From: Paenibacillus phocaeensis
GTDB taxonomy: Bacteria; Bacillota; Bacilli; Paenibacillales; Paenibacillaceae
DNA length: 64,000 nucleotides
Direction of reading: 5' to 3'
Assembly (NCBI RefSeq): GCF_900021165.1
Contig: NZ_FCOQ01000013.1
Coordinates: forward strand, 93,512 to 157,511
Shown: one piece after another, positions 51,140 to 59,992 of the stretch
How positions within the stretch are numbered: position 1 is the first letter of the stretch
Layout of the letters: each line of letters begins with the position of its first letter
The notes under the pieces: model-generated
Told to the model about the DNA's origin: nothing
Databases searched by the model: none
The model's input: only the letters and a program-made list of their open reading frames with translations
Program-made: the position numbers and the translations under genes

Positions 51140-52102
51140 TTATTTTCTCGTCTGCAGCGCTTGAATCGTGGAGGCGATTCCCTCCCGGAACGGCGTTGCC
51201 ACGATCGGGCCGATGGAACGTTCATACTTGTCTTGGCTTAGCGTCAATGGTTCTTCGGTCAAATACAGCATCTCCACGACTTCCTTCATGACGGGCAAGC
51301 CGATTCCGAGCAGAGACAAGCCCAGCTTCTTCAACGGAATCACCGGTTTGACGCTGCCGCTCGCGGATTGTGCAATCCGCACGATCTCCCGTCCGGAGAT
51401 CAACCCGGCCCCCGGGATATTCCAATTCTGGTCGTAGGCGAAATCTCTGCCGGCCAGCTCAACAACCATAGCCGCCGCGTCCGGCAGATAAACGAACTCC
51501 CGGGGGGTACGCATGTTTCCGATGAAAAACGCCGTTTTGCCGGCCGCAATGGCTTCCAAAGTCGAACCCAAATAAGAAGCTTCGTTGGCCGTAGGTCCGT
51601 AATAATCGGGCAGCCGGGCGATCAGAACCTTGACCCGCTCCCATCGCTTGCTGAACAACATTCGTTCATATTCCAAACGGATTTTGCCTTTTCGCGTATG
51701 CGGCCGCTTGGGATGCTCCTCGGTCACCGGGTCGGTCTGTCTTCGGCCGTAAGGGTAAATGCCGTCAATCGCAACGACTCGGACAGCCATGCGCTCGGCC
51801 GCTTCCATCACCGACTCGCCAAGTGGAAGCAACTTGCTCTCCATCTCATGGTAAGGAACGTTCGCGCAATGAAACCATACATCCGAACCACCTGCTTGAG
51901 ATGCTAGATCATCGGGTTTTATCGCGTCCCCTACGGCAAGTGTCAAATGCGCAGGGTTGCCCAGCCGATCTGCGAACTGCTCCAGTTTCTGTTGTGAACG
52001 CCCGAAGGCAATCGTATCGATTCCTCGTCTCACCAGCTCTTCCGTAATCGCCGCGCCCGTTCCGCCGGTTGCTCCAATCACCATCGCCTTTGTCATCGTC
52101 AT
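51140..52102 (-). CDS. NAD-dependent epimerase/dehydratase (atypical SDR)
   Basis: A 320-residue atypical short-chain dehydrogenase: GATGGTGAAITEELVRRG cofactor motif, GDAIKPDDLASQAGGSDVWFHCANVPY, GIYPYGRR in the catalytic region and a PREFVYLPDAAAMVVELAGR C-terminal part. Substrate unknown. Three inverted repeats lie in the 170 bases upstream and match one in front of the neighbouring TetR gene, so it is probably that regulator's target. Confidence 0.88.
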   Translation of the reverse strand: MTMTKAMVIGATGGTGAAITEELVRRGIDTIAFGRSQQKLEQFADRLGNPAHLTLAVGDAIKPDDLASQAGGSDVWFHCANVPYHEMESKLLPLGESVMEAAERMAVRVVAIDGIYPYGRRQTDPVTEEHPKRPHTRKGKIRLEYERMLFSKRWERVKVLIARLPDYYGPTANEASYLGSTLEAIAAGKTAFFIGNMRTPREFVYLPDAAAMVVELAGRDFAYDQNWNIPGAGLISGREIVRIAQSASGSVKPVIPLKKLGLSLLGIGLPVMKEVVEMLYLTEEPLTLSQDKYERSIGPIVATPFREGIASTIQALQTRK

Positions 52103-52124
52103 TTCATCCTCGCTCCTTTACATT

Positions 52125-52256
52125 GTAATTGATTGATTACTAACTTCGATTCCTAAGCCAGGGACATCATCCAACACTCCGGATTAAAAGTTTGTGATTG
52201 ATCAATTACTAACTAATGAATTCAATATATCAATATGTTATTGATTGGTCAATAAC
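52125..52256. promoter_or_regulatory. Three ATTGATCAAT-type operators upstream of the epimerase-like gene
   Basis: GTAATTGATTGATTAC (52125-52140), GTGATTGATCAATTAC (52194-52209) and GTTATTGATTGGTCAATAAC (52237-52256, perfect 8+4+8). All resemble GTGATTGATCAATAAT at 52828-52843 before the TetR gene. Confidence 0.75.
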
Positions 52257-52279
52257 TATTATTTAAATTTTTTACTTCC

Positions 52280-52801
52280 TCATCTCTGCAACAATTCGGG
52301 CAAATCGATCGCGACGGCTACATTGCACAGCATTCCGCGCGCAAGGAACAGCATCGTCCGCTCTTCGGGCTTATCCATACCTGCTTCACGGAAGGCCGTC
52401 AGCACCATTTCGCGGACCTGCTTAAAACCGCTCCGCATCGTCTCCCGGATCGCTTCCTCCTGAATGGTCTGCGCCTGCATCTGCAAGAGCATCTCGTTCC
52501 GGTACTTCTCCTGAATGTTCTCGTACTCCTGAATCAGCTTGGCCTCCAACACTTCGGGCGAAGTCGTCTCCACCAATTTTCGGAACGATTCGATAATCCG
52601 GGACCAAGATACCTCCAGCGCGGCCAATAATAGTTTTTCCTTCGTCGCGAAGAAACGGAATACGTACGGCTGGGAAATTTTCGCCCGTTCCGCCACCTGC
52701 GCCGTCGTAGCACGGTAATATCCGACTTCCGCGAACACTTCAATCGCCGCAGAGATAATCTCCGATTTGCGATTAACCGACGTTGCTTCGGATTTAGCCA
52801 T
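52280..52801 (-). CDS. TetR/AcrR-family regulator
   Basis: A 173-residue repressor: ATSVNRKSEIISAAIEVFAEVGYYRATTAQVAERAKISQPYVFRFFATKEKLLLAALE helix-turn-helix, and a TetR_C domain ending LFLARGMLCNVAVAIDLPELLQR. GGAGG stands six bases before the ATG. It is transcribed toward the epimerase-like gene; the same ATTGATCAAT-type operator lies in front of both genes, so it is a probable repressor of itself and of the epimerase. Confidence 0.9.
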   Translation of the reverse strand: MAKSEATSVNRKSEIISAAIEVFAEVGYYRATTAQVAERAKISQPYVFRFFATKEKLLLAALEVSWSRIIESFRKLVETTSPEVLEAKLIQEYENIQEKYRNEMLLQMQAQTIQEEAIRETMRSGFKQVREMVLTAFREAGMDKPEERTMLFLARGMLCNVAVAIDLPELLQR

Positions 52802-52827
52802 CCTTTGCCTCCCCCCATCCGTTAAAA

Positions 52828-52843
52828 GTGATTGATCAATAAT
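52828..52843. promoter_or_regulatory. TetR autoregulatory operator
   Basis: GTGATTGATCAATAAT, a near-perfect palindrome 27 bases upstream of the TetR start and matching the three sites before the epimerase-like gene. Confidence 0.75.
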
Positions 52844-52897
52844 TAAAGAGTATATACCGTCCCCTCAGGAAATTGCAAGCACGGAGGAATGGGCCTT

Positions 52898-52933
52898 TCG
52901 CCGTCCACCCCGAGTTGGGGGGATGGACGGCGA
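52898..52933. terminator. Hairpin after the acyltransferase gene
   Basis: TCGCCGTCCA, CCCC, loop, GGGG, TGGACGGCGA forms a long stem about 30 bases after the stop at 52965. No strong T-run on the minus strand, so it may be a weak terminator or a processing stem. Confidence 0.55.
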
Positions 52934-52964
52934 TATTTATGGGGCGGAGACCTTCTGACTTCAA

Positions 52965-54224
52965 TTATGATGCGGCATTGACCTCGCTCGGTTCCGTCCG
53001 CTTGCGCCGGAAGAATGGCTTGCCCTTCGACCAATGGATGAACGGCTGCTCAATAACATAATAAGAAACCGTTGCCGCTGCAAACGAGACGAGGACAACG
53101 CAGCCGCTGATGGTAAGCCATCGGCCCACGCTCTCGATTCCGAAATAGCGGTAGTCCGGAATGCCGTATTTTTCGATCAACGTAATGAATAAATAATGCC
53201 AGATGTACAGGCCAAACGAAATCTTGGCGGTGAACCGGAAGAATCGATTATCCAGCCAACTGCCTACTCTCAGACTGAACGGTGCAGAGAACAGCACGAT
53301 GCCGAACAATAGGGCAAACGTCGGGAAGAAATACGGCTGCTGCTGGAGGCTGAAATCAAATTCGCCGGCATGCCGCAGACGCCAGAACAACAAGCCGGCA
53401 AGCACTAACGCGGCTGCCCCGACGATGTCAAACAATCCGCGTTTACGCCACCGCTCGGTCGCGTCGCCCGCCAATCGGATTCGGACCATCACGCCCGCAG
53501 CTAGAATTCCGAGAGTAAAGTGGCCGAAGAATCCGATCGGATTGTAATTCGGCATCCAGAATTTTGCCCCGCCAATTTGGCCAAAGTCCCAACCCCGACC
53601 GATCTCGCTTGGCGTAAACCACCGATGGACGAAGGAGTTGGCGATGAACACCACTCCGAATGCGGCTGCCCAGAACAACATGGCCTTCCCGAACGAACGC
53701 CTCTTGCCGAGCAGGAATAGCAGTGCCATTAACAAAGGCATAAGCACGTAGCTAAACACCTCGAAGCTGACCGACCAGAGCGGTCCGTTCAAGTCGGACG
53801 GGAAGAACGTGGTGTAGTGGAAGCCTCCCGTGAATGTGAACCCTGTGAGAATGCGCCGCCATAAGAACTCCGTAGGAATGCTCAGACTCCAGACGAGGAT
53901 CAGACATACCAGGAACGAAACATAGTAGCCGGGCATGATTCTTGCAGCGCGGCGCTTGGCATACGTTCGAATACTCGGATACGTCGCGTTCTCCAAATAA
54001 GCGCTCCAAAAAGGGAACGACAGCAGAAATCCACTTAACACGAAAAACAAGCTGACCCCGCTGTTCCCGAGCAGGGCAACCGATTGTACTTCTTGAAGCC
54101 ATTTCTCTTGCGCGGGCATCGCTAGACGTTGGGACAAATGATGAAGAATGACGGACAAGCAAGCGATCGCTCGAACGCCATCCGCCCCTGTGAATCGGGT
54201 ACTGTCTAACCCAATCTGTGACAT
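52965..54224 (-). CDS. Membrane acyltransferase family 3 (OafA/YrhL type)
   Basis: A 419-residue membrane protein with about ten hydrophobic segments, transferring acyl groups to wall or lipid-linked sugars. The motif DGVRAIACLSVILHHL near the N-terminus holds the family's catalytic His, and GVSLFFVLSGFLL and FFRFTAKISFGLYIWHYLF follow. The start is uncertain: ATG 54224 (SQIGLDSTRFTGADG) has GAGGA ten bases upstream; an ATG at 54287 and a TTG at 54347 are in frame and would add up to 41 polar residues. No partner gene is adjacent; it lacks the periplasmic SGNH domain of longer OafA forms. Confidence 0.87.
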   Translation of the reverse strand: MSQIGLDSTRFTGADGVRAIACLSVILHHLSQRLAMPAQEKWLQEVQSVALLGNSGVSLFFVLSGFLLSFPFWSAYLENATYPSIRTYAKRRAARIMPGYYVSFLVCLILVWSLSIPTEFLWRRILTGFTFTGGFHYTTFFPSDLNGPLWSVSFEVFSYVLMPLLMALLFLLGKRRSFGKAMLFWAAAFGVVFIANSFVHRWFTPSEIGRGWDFGQIGGAKFWMPNYNPIGFFGHFTLGILAAGVMVRIRLAGDATERWRKRGLFDIVGAAALVLAGLLFWRLRHAGEFDFSLQQQPYFFPTFALLFGIVLFSAPFSLRVGSWLDNRFFRFTAKISFGLYIWHYLFITLIEKYGIPDYRYFGIESVGRWLTISGCVVLVSFAAATVSYYVIEQPFIHWSKGKPFFRRKRTEPSEVNAAS

Positions 54225-54409
54225 CAACTCAAATTCCTCATTTCCATCTTGGACTCCCCGAACGGATTGCCCACGCGGGTACTTCATATCTTTCCCTATC
54301 TCTTGGGAAAATCCTTCAATTCTTCTTCGATCTTTATGCCCCTCCAAGTAAACGTTTGGACAGGAGCGAAACGAGATGATTCAATTCACTTTATGAGATA
54401 ATATGATGC

Positions 54410-54483
54410 ATATTGCAACAATATTTTATTTTATAGCGGAAAAATATATAATCTGTTGTAATATAGCAACACTATGCTATACT
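54410..54483 (+). promoter_or_regulatory. Promoter and TTGCAACA-type repeats upstream of the iron alcohol dehydrogenase
   Basis: ATATTGCAACAATAT (54410-54424, inverted repeat) and TGTTGTAATATAGCAACA (54454-54471, TGTTG/CAACA). The second overlaps a TTGTAA (54456) -N16- TATACT (54478) promoter with an extended TGC. Related TTGCAAATTGCAA lies before the ABC operon at 60902. Candidate sites for the PrpR-like regulator. Confidence 0.6.
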
Positions 54484-54528
54484 TAATGCGATAGCTGATG
54501 TATTAAGACATCCAGAGGAGAAGATAAA

Positions 54529-55686
54529 ATGGAACAGTATTTCTTTCAAACGGCTCGTCGTATTATCGCGGGCTGCGGCTCCTTAGAGCGGATTGCAGAA
54601 CATCTGCAGAAGCTGGGGTCTTTGAAATCGGTGTTGCTTGTATCCCAACCCTTTCTTCAAAGCAGCGGCACGCTGGACGAGGTGACCCGTCTCTTGAATA
54701 ACGGCGGGATCGCCGTCCATTGGAATACCGATGTGAAGCCGGAACCGACGATTGCTCAACTGGAGGAGCTCTACAATGCAATCGCTGAGATTCCGTGCGA
54801 TGCCATCATCGGAATCGGCGGAGGCAGCGTGCTGGATGTCGTTAAACTGCTTGCTGTGATGAAAACCAATAACCTCTCTGTCCGGGAAATGCTGGGGACC
54901 GATCTGATCCCAAATCCCGGCATTCCCACGGTCCTGATTCCTACCACCTCAGGCACAGGTTCAGAAGTGACGCCAAACGCCATTGTAACTTTGCCGGAAG
55001 AAGAGCTGAGGATCGGTGTCGTCAGCAGTTATTTACTGCCTGCGCTAGTCATTTTGGATCCGCTGCTCACGCTGGGTTTGCCGCGTGATATTACGGCTTC
55101 AACGGGCATGGACGCCTTTACCCACGCGCTGGAATCGTTCATTTCCAATAAAGCCAACCGTTTCAGCGACATGTTTGCGCTCGAATCCATCCGCAATATT
55201 TCGGCAAGCCTTCTGCAGGCCTATCACCACGGAGACGACCGCAAAGCGCGCGAGGAAATGCTGATCGGTTCCATGTACGGCGGAATGGCCTTAACCAGCG
55301 CCGGGACGGCGGCCGTGCATGCGTTGGCTTATCCCATCGGCGGGAAATTCCACGTGCCCCACGGGGTGGCCAATTCTATGCTGTTGCCGCATGTGATGGA
55401 GTTTAATTTCGATGCGATTGTGGAACGGCTGGCTCTCGTTGCCGAGGCGATGGGACTTCCATCGGGAGCGGGAAGACAGCGCGACGCGGAGCGGGTCATT
55501 GAGCAGATCCGACTATGGACGCAAGAGATGGAGATTCCTCAGGATTTGACGCTCTTTGGCGCGGCACGCGAAGACATTCCCGAGCTGTCGGTTGCGGCTT
55601 CGCAGGTGACCCGACTGATGGGCAATAACCCAAAGGCGATGACGTTGGAGGATATCGGGGCCGTTTACGGCAAGCTGTTCCATTAA
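54529..55686 (+). CDS. Iron-containing alcohol dehydrogenase
   Basis: A 385-residue type-III dehydrogenase. Cofactor motif IIGIGGGSVLDVVKLLAV, PTTSGTGSEVTPNA, and metal ligands in DAFTHALE and HALAYPIGGKFHVPHGVANSMLLPHVMEFN. Substrate unknown; the neighbouring genes suggest a four-carbon polyol, aldehyde or hydroxy acid. AGAGGAG precedes the ATG. It begins the gene cluster, with the regulator gene 80 bases downstream after a hairpin. Confidence 0.93.
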   Translation: MEQYFFQTARRIIAGCGSLERIAEHLQKLGSLKSVLLVSQPFLQSSGTLDEVTRLLNNGGIAVHWNTDVKPEPTIAQLEELYNAIAEIPCDAIIGIGGGSVLDVVKLLAVMKTNNLSVREMLGTDLIPNPGIPTVLIPTTSGTGSEVTPNAIVTLPEEELRIGVVSSYLLPALVILDPLLTLGLPRDITASTGMDAFTHALESFISNKANRFSDMFALESIRNISASLLQAYHHGDDRKAREEMLIGSMYGGMALTSAGTAAVHALAYPIGGKFHVPHGVANSMLLPHVMEFNFDAIVERLALVAEAMGLPSGAGRQRDAERVIEQIRLWTQEMEIPQDLTLFGAAREDIPELSVAASQVTRLMGNNPKAMTLEDIGAVYGKLFH

Positions 55687-55714
55687 GGAAGGCTGGGTTA
55701 TAATGGCACTAAAA

Positions 55715-55737
55715 GTTCAAAAATCGACTTTTTGAAC
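55715..55737. promoter_or_regulatory. Perfect inverted repeat between the dehydrogenase and regulator genes
   Basis: GTTCAAAAA-TCGAC-TTTTTGAAC (9+5+9). A TATAAT sequence lies 17 bases before it at 55699. It may be an operator near the regulator's promoter or a weak terminator of the dehydrogenase transcript. Confidence 0.5.
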
Positions 55738-55766
55738 AACCTCTAAAAACAAGGATGAAGGGTCCC

Positions 55767-57521
55767 ATGAAAATTAAAACAATCGTCATTGCTCCTTACC
55801 CGGGCTTATCCGAATTAACGTTAAGCTTGCAACAAGAGCTGCAGGAATTTGAAATTGTCGTGGAGCACGGAGATCTGTCGAGGGTGTTGCCGCTGATCGG
55901 CCGCATTCATACGGAAGGTTACGATGTCATTATCAGCAGAGGCGGAACGGCCAAGTTGCTGCAGAAACATTCCTATCTGCCGGTTGTGGAAATCCCCGTC
56001 TCCGGATTCGACATCCTGCGAATCCTGACGCTGGTCAAAGGATACAACGCCAAATGTGAAATGATCGGGTTTCCCAATGTCATCGAAGGTTTTATGTCGG
56101 TATCCAGCTTGATGGAGGTGGATATCTCCTACACGGTGATCCATCAGGAGCAGGAAGTCGGCGCTGCCCTGGCAGACGCCAAGGCTAGAGGCATCCAGGT
56201 AGTCATCGGGGACAGCATCACGGTCAAAATGGCGGCGGAGAGCGGGCTGCAGGGCGTGTTAATCACTTCCGGCAAAGAGTCTTTAATGGAAGCGTTCTCG
56301 CGGGCAGGTCAGCTCTACAAATCGGCCGAGAAGCTGAAGACCAAAAATGAAATGTACGAGGCGATGCTGAGCAAACTGCAAGGCGGATATGCAGCAGCGG
56401 ACCAAGGCGGCAAGCTGGAGTTCGCCAACCCTTCGTTCAAGCGGCTGTTGAAGCTGCCGGAGACGGCAGATACGCTGTATCCCTTGTACCCGGGGCTGCG
56501 CGAAATGCTCAGGGATGTCGGCCGAGGGGCGGATTATGACCAAGCGATCGCCGTTTATGAGCCGGAGCAGGGGTTGTATCTGCGGGCGCAGAGGCTGCCT
56601 GCCGAAGAAGACCGCCGGTTATATATGCTGCACGCCGCGGAAGAAGAGCCCGAGCACAGCGGCCTTACGGCCAGTTACCTTCTAGCGGAAGCTCCCTTTT
56701 TCTATTACCAGGAGGAAGGGGGGCCGGAAGCGAGTTTTCCGGCTTATCCCGCAGCTGTATTCGGCGAGAAGGGCAGCGGGCGCAAACGTTACATCATCAA
56801 CGCCGCGCTCTCCGAATCCAGAGAAGGCATTCTCTATCTCAACATCCGCCGGTCGTCGGAAGAGGTTCTGAAGGCCATGATGGAGTTGATGCTGTATGGC
56901 GGCGGGCGCGTCACGGCCATAGAGGGGGCGGAATTGCTGTCCGCCAAGCAACAGAGAGAACTGGCCGAATTCGTAATGAAGCGCAAGATGAAGGCGGTAT
57001 TCCTGTTTGACCGGGACCCGGAAGCGCTGGCTGCGGAGGAAAGACTGGCCGGCAAGCTACTGCGCAGTTTTCATCATCGAAGCATCTCGCTTCCGGCCTT
57101 GCGGGAGACGCCGTGGCTGGAGCGCAGCATCCGCGCCTGCCTGATCTGGACGAACGAGCGGCAGGGCAAGCAGATTGTCGGCCTCCGGGGAGAAGTAATG
57201 GAGGCGCTTCTCGCACATCCGTGGCAAGGGAATTTTACCGAGCTGCGCACGGTGATGGATCTCTTCGTAGCGGCGGCGGAAGGGCCGTTCATTGAACGGG
57301 AGGCGCTGGAAATGCTGGAGGAAGGAAGCCGGAAAGCGCGCAGCAAGTGGGTCGCGGTGGCCGGCAAGGAAGAGCTCAACCTGCGTCAGCCGCTGGAGGA
57401 CATCGAGCGCGACATCATCCGGACCGTGCTGGAGCAAGAGGGCATGAACCAATCGTTGGCCGCCAAGCGGCTTGGGATCAACCGCTCGACCCTCTGGCGC
57501 AAACTCAAAGAGAAAGAATAA
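55767..57521 (+). CDS. PrpR-N-domain transcriptional regulator with degenerate AAA+ region and Fis-type HTH
   Basis: A 584-residue regulator. Residues 1-185 match PrpR_N (TIVIAPYPGLSELTLSLQQEL; DVIISRGGTAKLLQKH; PVVEIPVSGFDILRIL; IQVVIGDSITVKMAAESG), a ligand-sensing domain. A PAS-like segment follows (about 205-320). The AAA+ position has only a weak Walker-A-like VFGEKGSGRKRYI and no GAFTGA loop, so sigma-54 contact is unlikely. The C-terminus is a Fis helix-turn-helix (IRTVLEQEGMNQSLAAKRLGINRSTLWRKLKEKE). It precedes kinase, pdxA2 and dapA-like genes by about 70 bases. It is likely the local activator of acid-sugar use, perhaps via the TTGCAA sites. Confidence 0.87.
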   Translation: MKIKTIVIAPYPGLSELTLSLQQELQEFEIVVEHGDLSRVLPLIGRIHTEGYDVIISRGGTAKLLQKHSYLPVVEIPVSGFDILRILTLVKGYNAKCEMIGFPNVIEGFMSVSSLMEVDISYTVIHQEQEVGAALADAKARGIQVVIGDSITVKMAAESGLQGVLITSGKESLMEAFSRAGQLYKSAEKLKTKNEMYEAMLSKLQGGYAAADQGGKLEFANPSFKRLLKLPETADTLYPLYPGLREMLRDVGRGADYDQAIAVYEPEQGLYLRAQRLPAEEDRRLYMLHAAEEEPEHSGLTASYLLAEAPFFYYQEEGGPEASFPAYPAAVFGEKGSGRKRYIINAALSESREGILYLNIRRSSEEVLKAMMELMLYGGGRVTAIEGAELLSAKQQRELAEFVMKRKMKAVFLFDRDPEALAAEERLAGKLLRSFHHRSISLPALRETPWLERSIRACLIWTNERQGKQIVGLRGEVMEALLAHPWQGNFTELRTVMDLFVAAAEGPFIEREALEMLEEGSRKARSKWVAVAGKEELNLRQPLEDIERDIIRTVLEQEGMNQSLAAKRLGINRSTLWRKLKEKE

Positions 57522-57589
57522 CAGCAGTTGCTTCCGGAGCAGTGTTCAGCCGTACGGTAGTGATTGCTGTTGTATGGAGGGGATAGAAA

Positions 57590-58954
57590 ATGAACATTGC
57601 CGTCATCGCGGATGATTTGACCGGGGCGAACGATACGGGAGTGCAGATGGCCCGGCAGGGCCTGGCCACTTCCGTACTGCTCGAACTGAAGACAGGCGGC
57701 GGGAAGCGGGAGGCCGTGGTGTTTGATACCGACAGTCGCTCTCTTCCTCCCCTGGAGGCCTATCAGAAAGTGAAAGATGTGTGCCTGTTTCTGGGGCGTG
57801 GTGGAGAGGGCTCCTCTCCGGTTATCTACAAAAAGTTCGATTCCACCCTTCGCGGGAATATTGGCAGCGAGCTGGACGCCGTTTATGAAACTCTGCAACC
57901 TGATTTTATTGTCATTGCCCCTTCTTTTCCGAGAGCCGGGCGCACGCTGACAAACGGAATGATGTACGTCAACGGGAGGCCGCTGCACGAGACCGAGATG
58001 GCGTATGATCCCAAGCATCCCGCAACCGAATCGGCGTTCTCCGCCATTCTTGAGCGGCAAAGCCGTTATCCTTACGCCCTGATTTCGCTGGAATGGCTCA
58101 GAGGAGAGCGGACTCGGCTGGATGAACGGATTGCCGGCTATCGCCAGTCCGGCATTCCCTATCTGGTGTTTGATGCGGAACGGGAAGAAGACCTGAGCTT
58201 GATCGCTTCGTTGTTCCCCGAAGGACCGGGACGTCCGAAGGTCGTTTGGGCCGGGTCTGCGGGTTTGGCCGGTGCCTTGACGGCACAAATGATGCGCAGC
58301 ATGAACGAAGCCTCGGACCAGGCGGGGGTTGCCCTGGAGGAGTCCGTGCGGAACGAAGCCATACACATCGACAATACCGTGTATTACGATCAGAATTGTG
58401 TGATTGTAGTTGTTGGCAGTGTGAACCCGTGGTCGCGCCGCCAACTCACGGAACTGGTGAAAGAAGAAAACGTCTATGCGATCGCCGTTAACTCGGATAA
58501 GCTGCTTTTTCCCGGCTCGTCCGGGGTGGAGTTGGGCCGAGTTCGGGATCTCGCCATCAAGGTCATCTCCCGGGAGGGAAAACATGTGGCGCTCTACACT
58601 TCGGGCGATCCGGACGAAGTCGAACGGGTCCGCAAGCTTGGGCTGGACAGCGGGCTGACCGCTACGGAAGTGGGCGAGCGCATCAGCGCGGAGCTTGGGC
58701 GGCTGGCTGCCGATATTATCACCGAATGCGGAATCCGCCATATGGTGCTGACCGGCGGCGATACTGCGAAGCAGGTCTGCCGTCATTTAAGGGATGTGGA
58801 GATCACGCTCATTGACGAGGTGGAGAACGGGGTTCCGCTCGGACGGACGCCGGGTAAACCCGGAAGATATATTATTACGAAAGCAGGGGCTTTCGGAAGC
58901 GATCAGGTTCTGGTCCGCTCCGTGAATGCACTCCAGAAAGGTGTGACACCATGA
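57590..58954 (+). CDS. DUF1537 four-carbon acid sugar kinase (DtnK/OtnK-like)
   Basis: A 454-residue ATP-dependent kinase. The N-terminal IADDLTGANDTGVQMARQG and KKFDSTLRGNIGSELDAV motifs bind the acid sugar; the C-terminal MVLTGGDTAKQV loop binds nucleotide. DUF1537 kinases phosphorylate D-threonate, D-erythronate or 3-oxotetronate at O4. The next gene, with a 4-base overlap, is PdxA2, which points to the D-threonate-type route (kinase then oxidative decarboxylation to dihydroxyacetone phosphate). GGAGGGGATAG precedes the ATG. Confidence 0.93.
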   Translation: MNIAVIADDLTGANDTGVQMARQGLATSVLLELKTGGGKREAVVFDTDSRSLPPLEAYQKVKDVCLFLGRGGEGSSPVIYKKFDSTLRGNIGSELDAVYETLQPDFIVIAPSFPRAGRTLTNGMMYVNGRPLHETEMAYDPKHPATESAFSAILERQSRYPYALISLEWLRGERTRLDERIAGYRQSGIPYLVFDAEREEDLSLIASLFPEGPGRPKVVWAGSAGLAGALTAQMMRSMNEASDQAGVALEESVRNEAIHIDNTVYYDQNCVIVVVGSVNPWSRRQLTELVKEENVYAIAVNSDKLLFPGSSGVELGRVRDLAIKVISREGKHVALYTSGDPDEVERVRKLGLDSGLTATEVGERISAELGRLAADIITECGIRHMVLTGGDTAKQVCRHLRDVEITLIDEVENGVPLGRTPGKPGRYIITKAGAFGSDQVLVRSVNALQKGVTP

Positions 58955-59970
58955 AACCGATTATTGCCATTACGATGGGGGATGCAGCCGGTATTGGTCC
59001 CGAGATTATTGTGAAGGCGTTAGCGCACCCTCCTGTTTATGAAGTATGCCGACCGGTTGTGATCGGGGATACTGGAATTTTGAAGCGAGCCGCCGCCGTC
59101 TCCGGTCGGAAGGAAATCGACATTCGCTCCATCGAGCAAGTGTCGGAGGCTGAGTTCCGGCACGGCGTCATCGATTGTATCGATCTGAAGCTGCTTCCGG
59201 AAGCCGTGCCTTTCGGGCAGCTGTCCGCGGCCGCGGGGAATGCGGCATTCCATTATATCGCCAAGGCCGTTGAGCTCGCTAAAGCCGGTGAAGTCGGAGC
59301 CATCTGCACCGCTCCGCTGAATAAGGAAGCGTTGCATAAGGGAGGGCATCTCTATCCCGGGCACACTGAAATATTGGCGAAGCTGACGGACACGGAAGAT
59401 TTCTCAATGATGTTATCCACGGATCGCCTTAAGGTGATTCACTTGACCACTCATGTGGGCTTGCTGAAAGCGGTAGAGATGATTACGCCAAAGCGGACGT
59501 ACGAGGTCCTCAAACTCGCGGATCAAGTGCTGCGAACCGCGGGGAACGCGAACCCGCGAATCGCCCTGTGCGGCATCAATCCCCATGCGGGAGAGAACGG
59601 CTTGTTCGGCTACGGGGAAGAAGAGGAGAAGCTGCTTCCGGCCGTAGAGAAAGCGCAGGCGGAAGGGTTGAATGTTTACGGCCCGGCTCCGGCAGACACC
59701 TTGTTCTATCGAGCCATGCGGGGAGATTTCGATATTGTCGTTGCCTGCTATCATGATCAAGGGCACACGCCGGTCAAAGTCCTCGGCATTGAGGCCGGCG
59801 TCAACATCACCGTGGGGCTGAAGGGAGGCATCATCCGTACTTCCGTGGATCACGGCACGGCTTTTGATATTGCCGGAACCGGCCTTGCGGATGAGCGAAG
59901 CCTGCTGGAAGCGATCCGCTCTGCGGTTGAGCTGGCACCGAAGCCGACGATTGAAGATGGGTTGAGTTGA
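58951..59970 (+). CDS. pdxA2: PdxA2-type 4-phospho-D-threonate (erythronate) dehydrogenase
   Basis: A 339-residue PdxA-family, metal- and NAD-dependent dehydrogenase. Motifs: TMGDAAGIGPEIIVKAL, LNKEALHKGGHLYPGHTEIL, HLTTHVGL, and CYHDQGHTPVKVLG, holding the metal-binding histidines. In vitamin B6 synthesis PdxA acts on 4-phosphohydroxy-L-threonine, but overlap with a DUF1537 kinase marks this copy as PdxA2, acting on a 4-phosphorylated C4 acid sugar to give dihydroxyacetone phosphate and CO2. Start overlaps the kinase stop (ATGA), so the two are co-translated. Confidence 0.92.
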   Translation: MKPIIAITMGDAAGIGPEIIVKALAHPPVYEVCRPVVIGDTGILKRAAAVSGRKEIDIRSIEQVSEAEFRHGVIDCIDLKLLPEAVPFGQLSAAAGNAAFHYIAKAVELAKAGEVGAICTAPLNKEALHKGGHLYPGHTEILAKLTDTEDFSMMLSTDRLKVIHLTTHVGLLKAVEMITPKRTYEVLKLADQVLRTAGNANPRIALCGINPHAGENGLFGYGEEEEKLLPAVEKAQAEGLNVYGPAPADTLFYRAMRGDFDIVVACYHDQGHTPVKVLGIEAGVNITVGLKGGIIRTSVDHGTAFDIAGTGLADERSLLEAIRSAVELAPKPTIEDGLS

Positions 59971-59992
59971 AATCACAGGAAGGATGAGGACA

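Noticed and set aside
54361..54528. Sigma-54 (-24/-12) promoter before the iron dehydrogenase
   Set aside because: No TGGCAC-N5-TTGC arrangement; a sigma-A type promoter is present instead.
57386..58786. 466-codon minus-strand frame opposite the DUF1537 kinase
   Set aside because: Antisense shadow of a strongly supported kinase gene.
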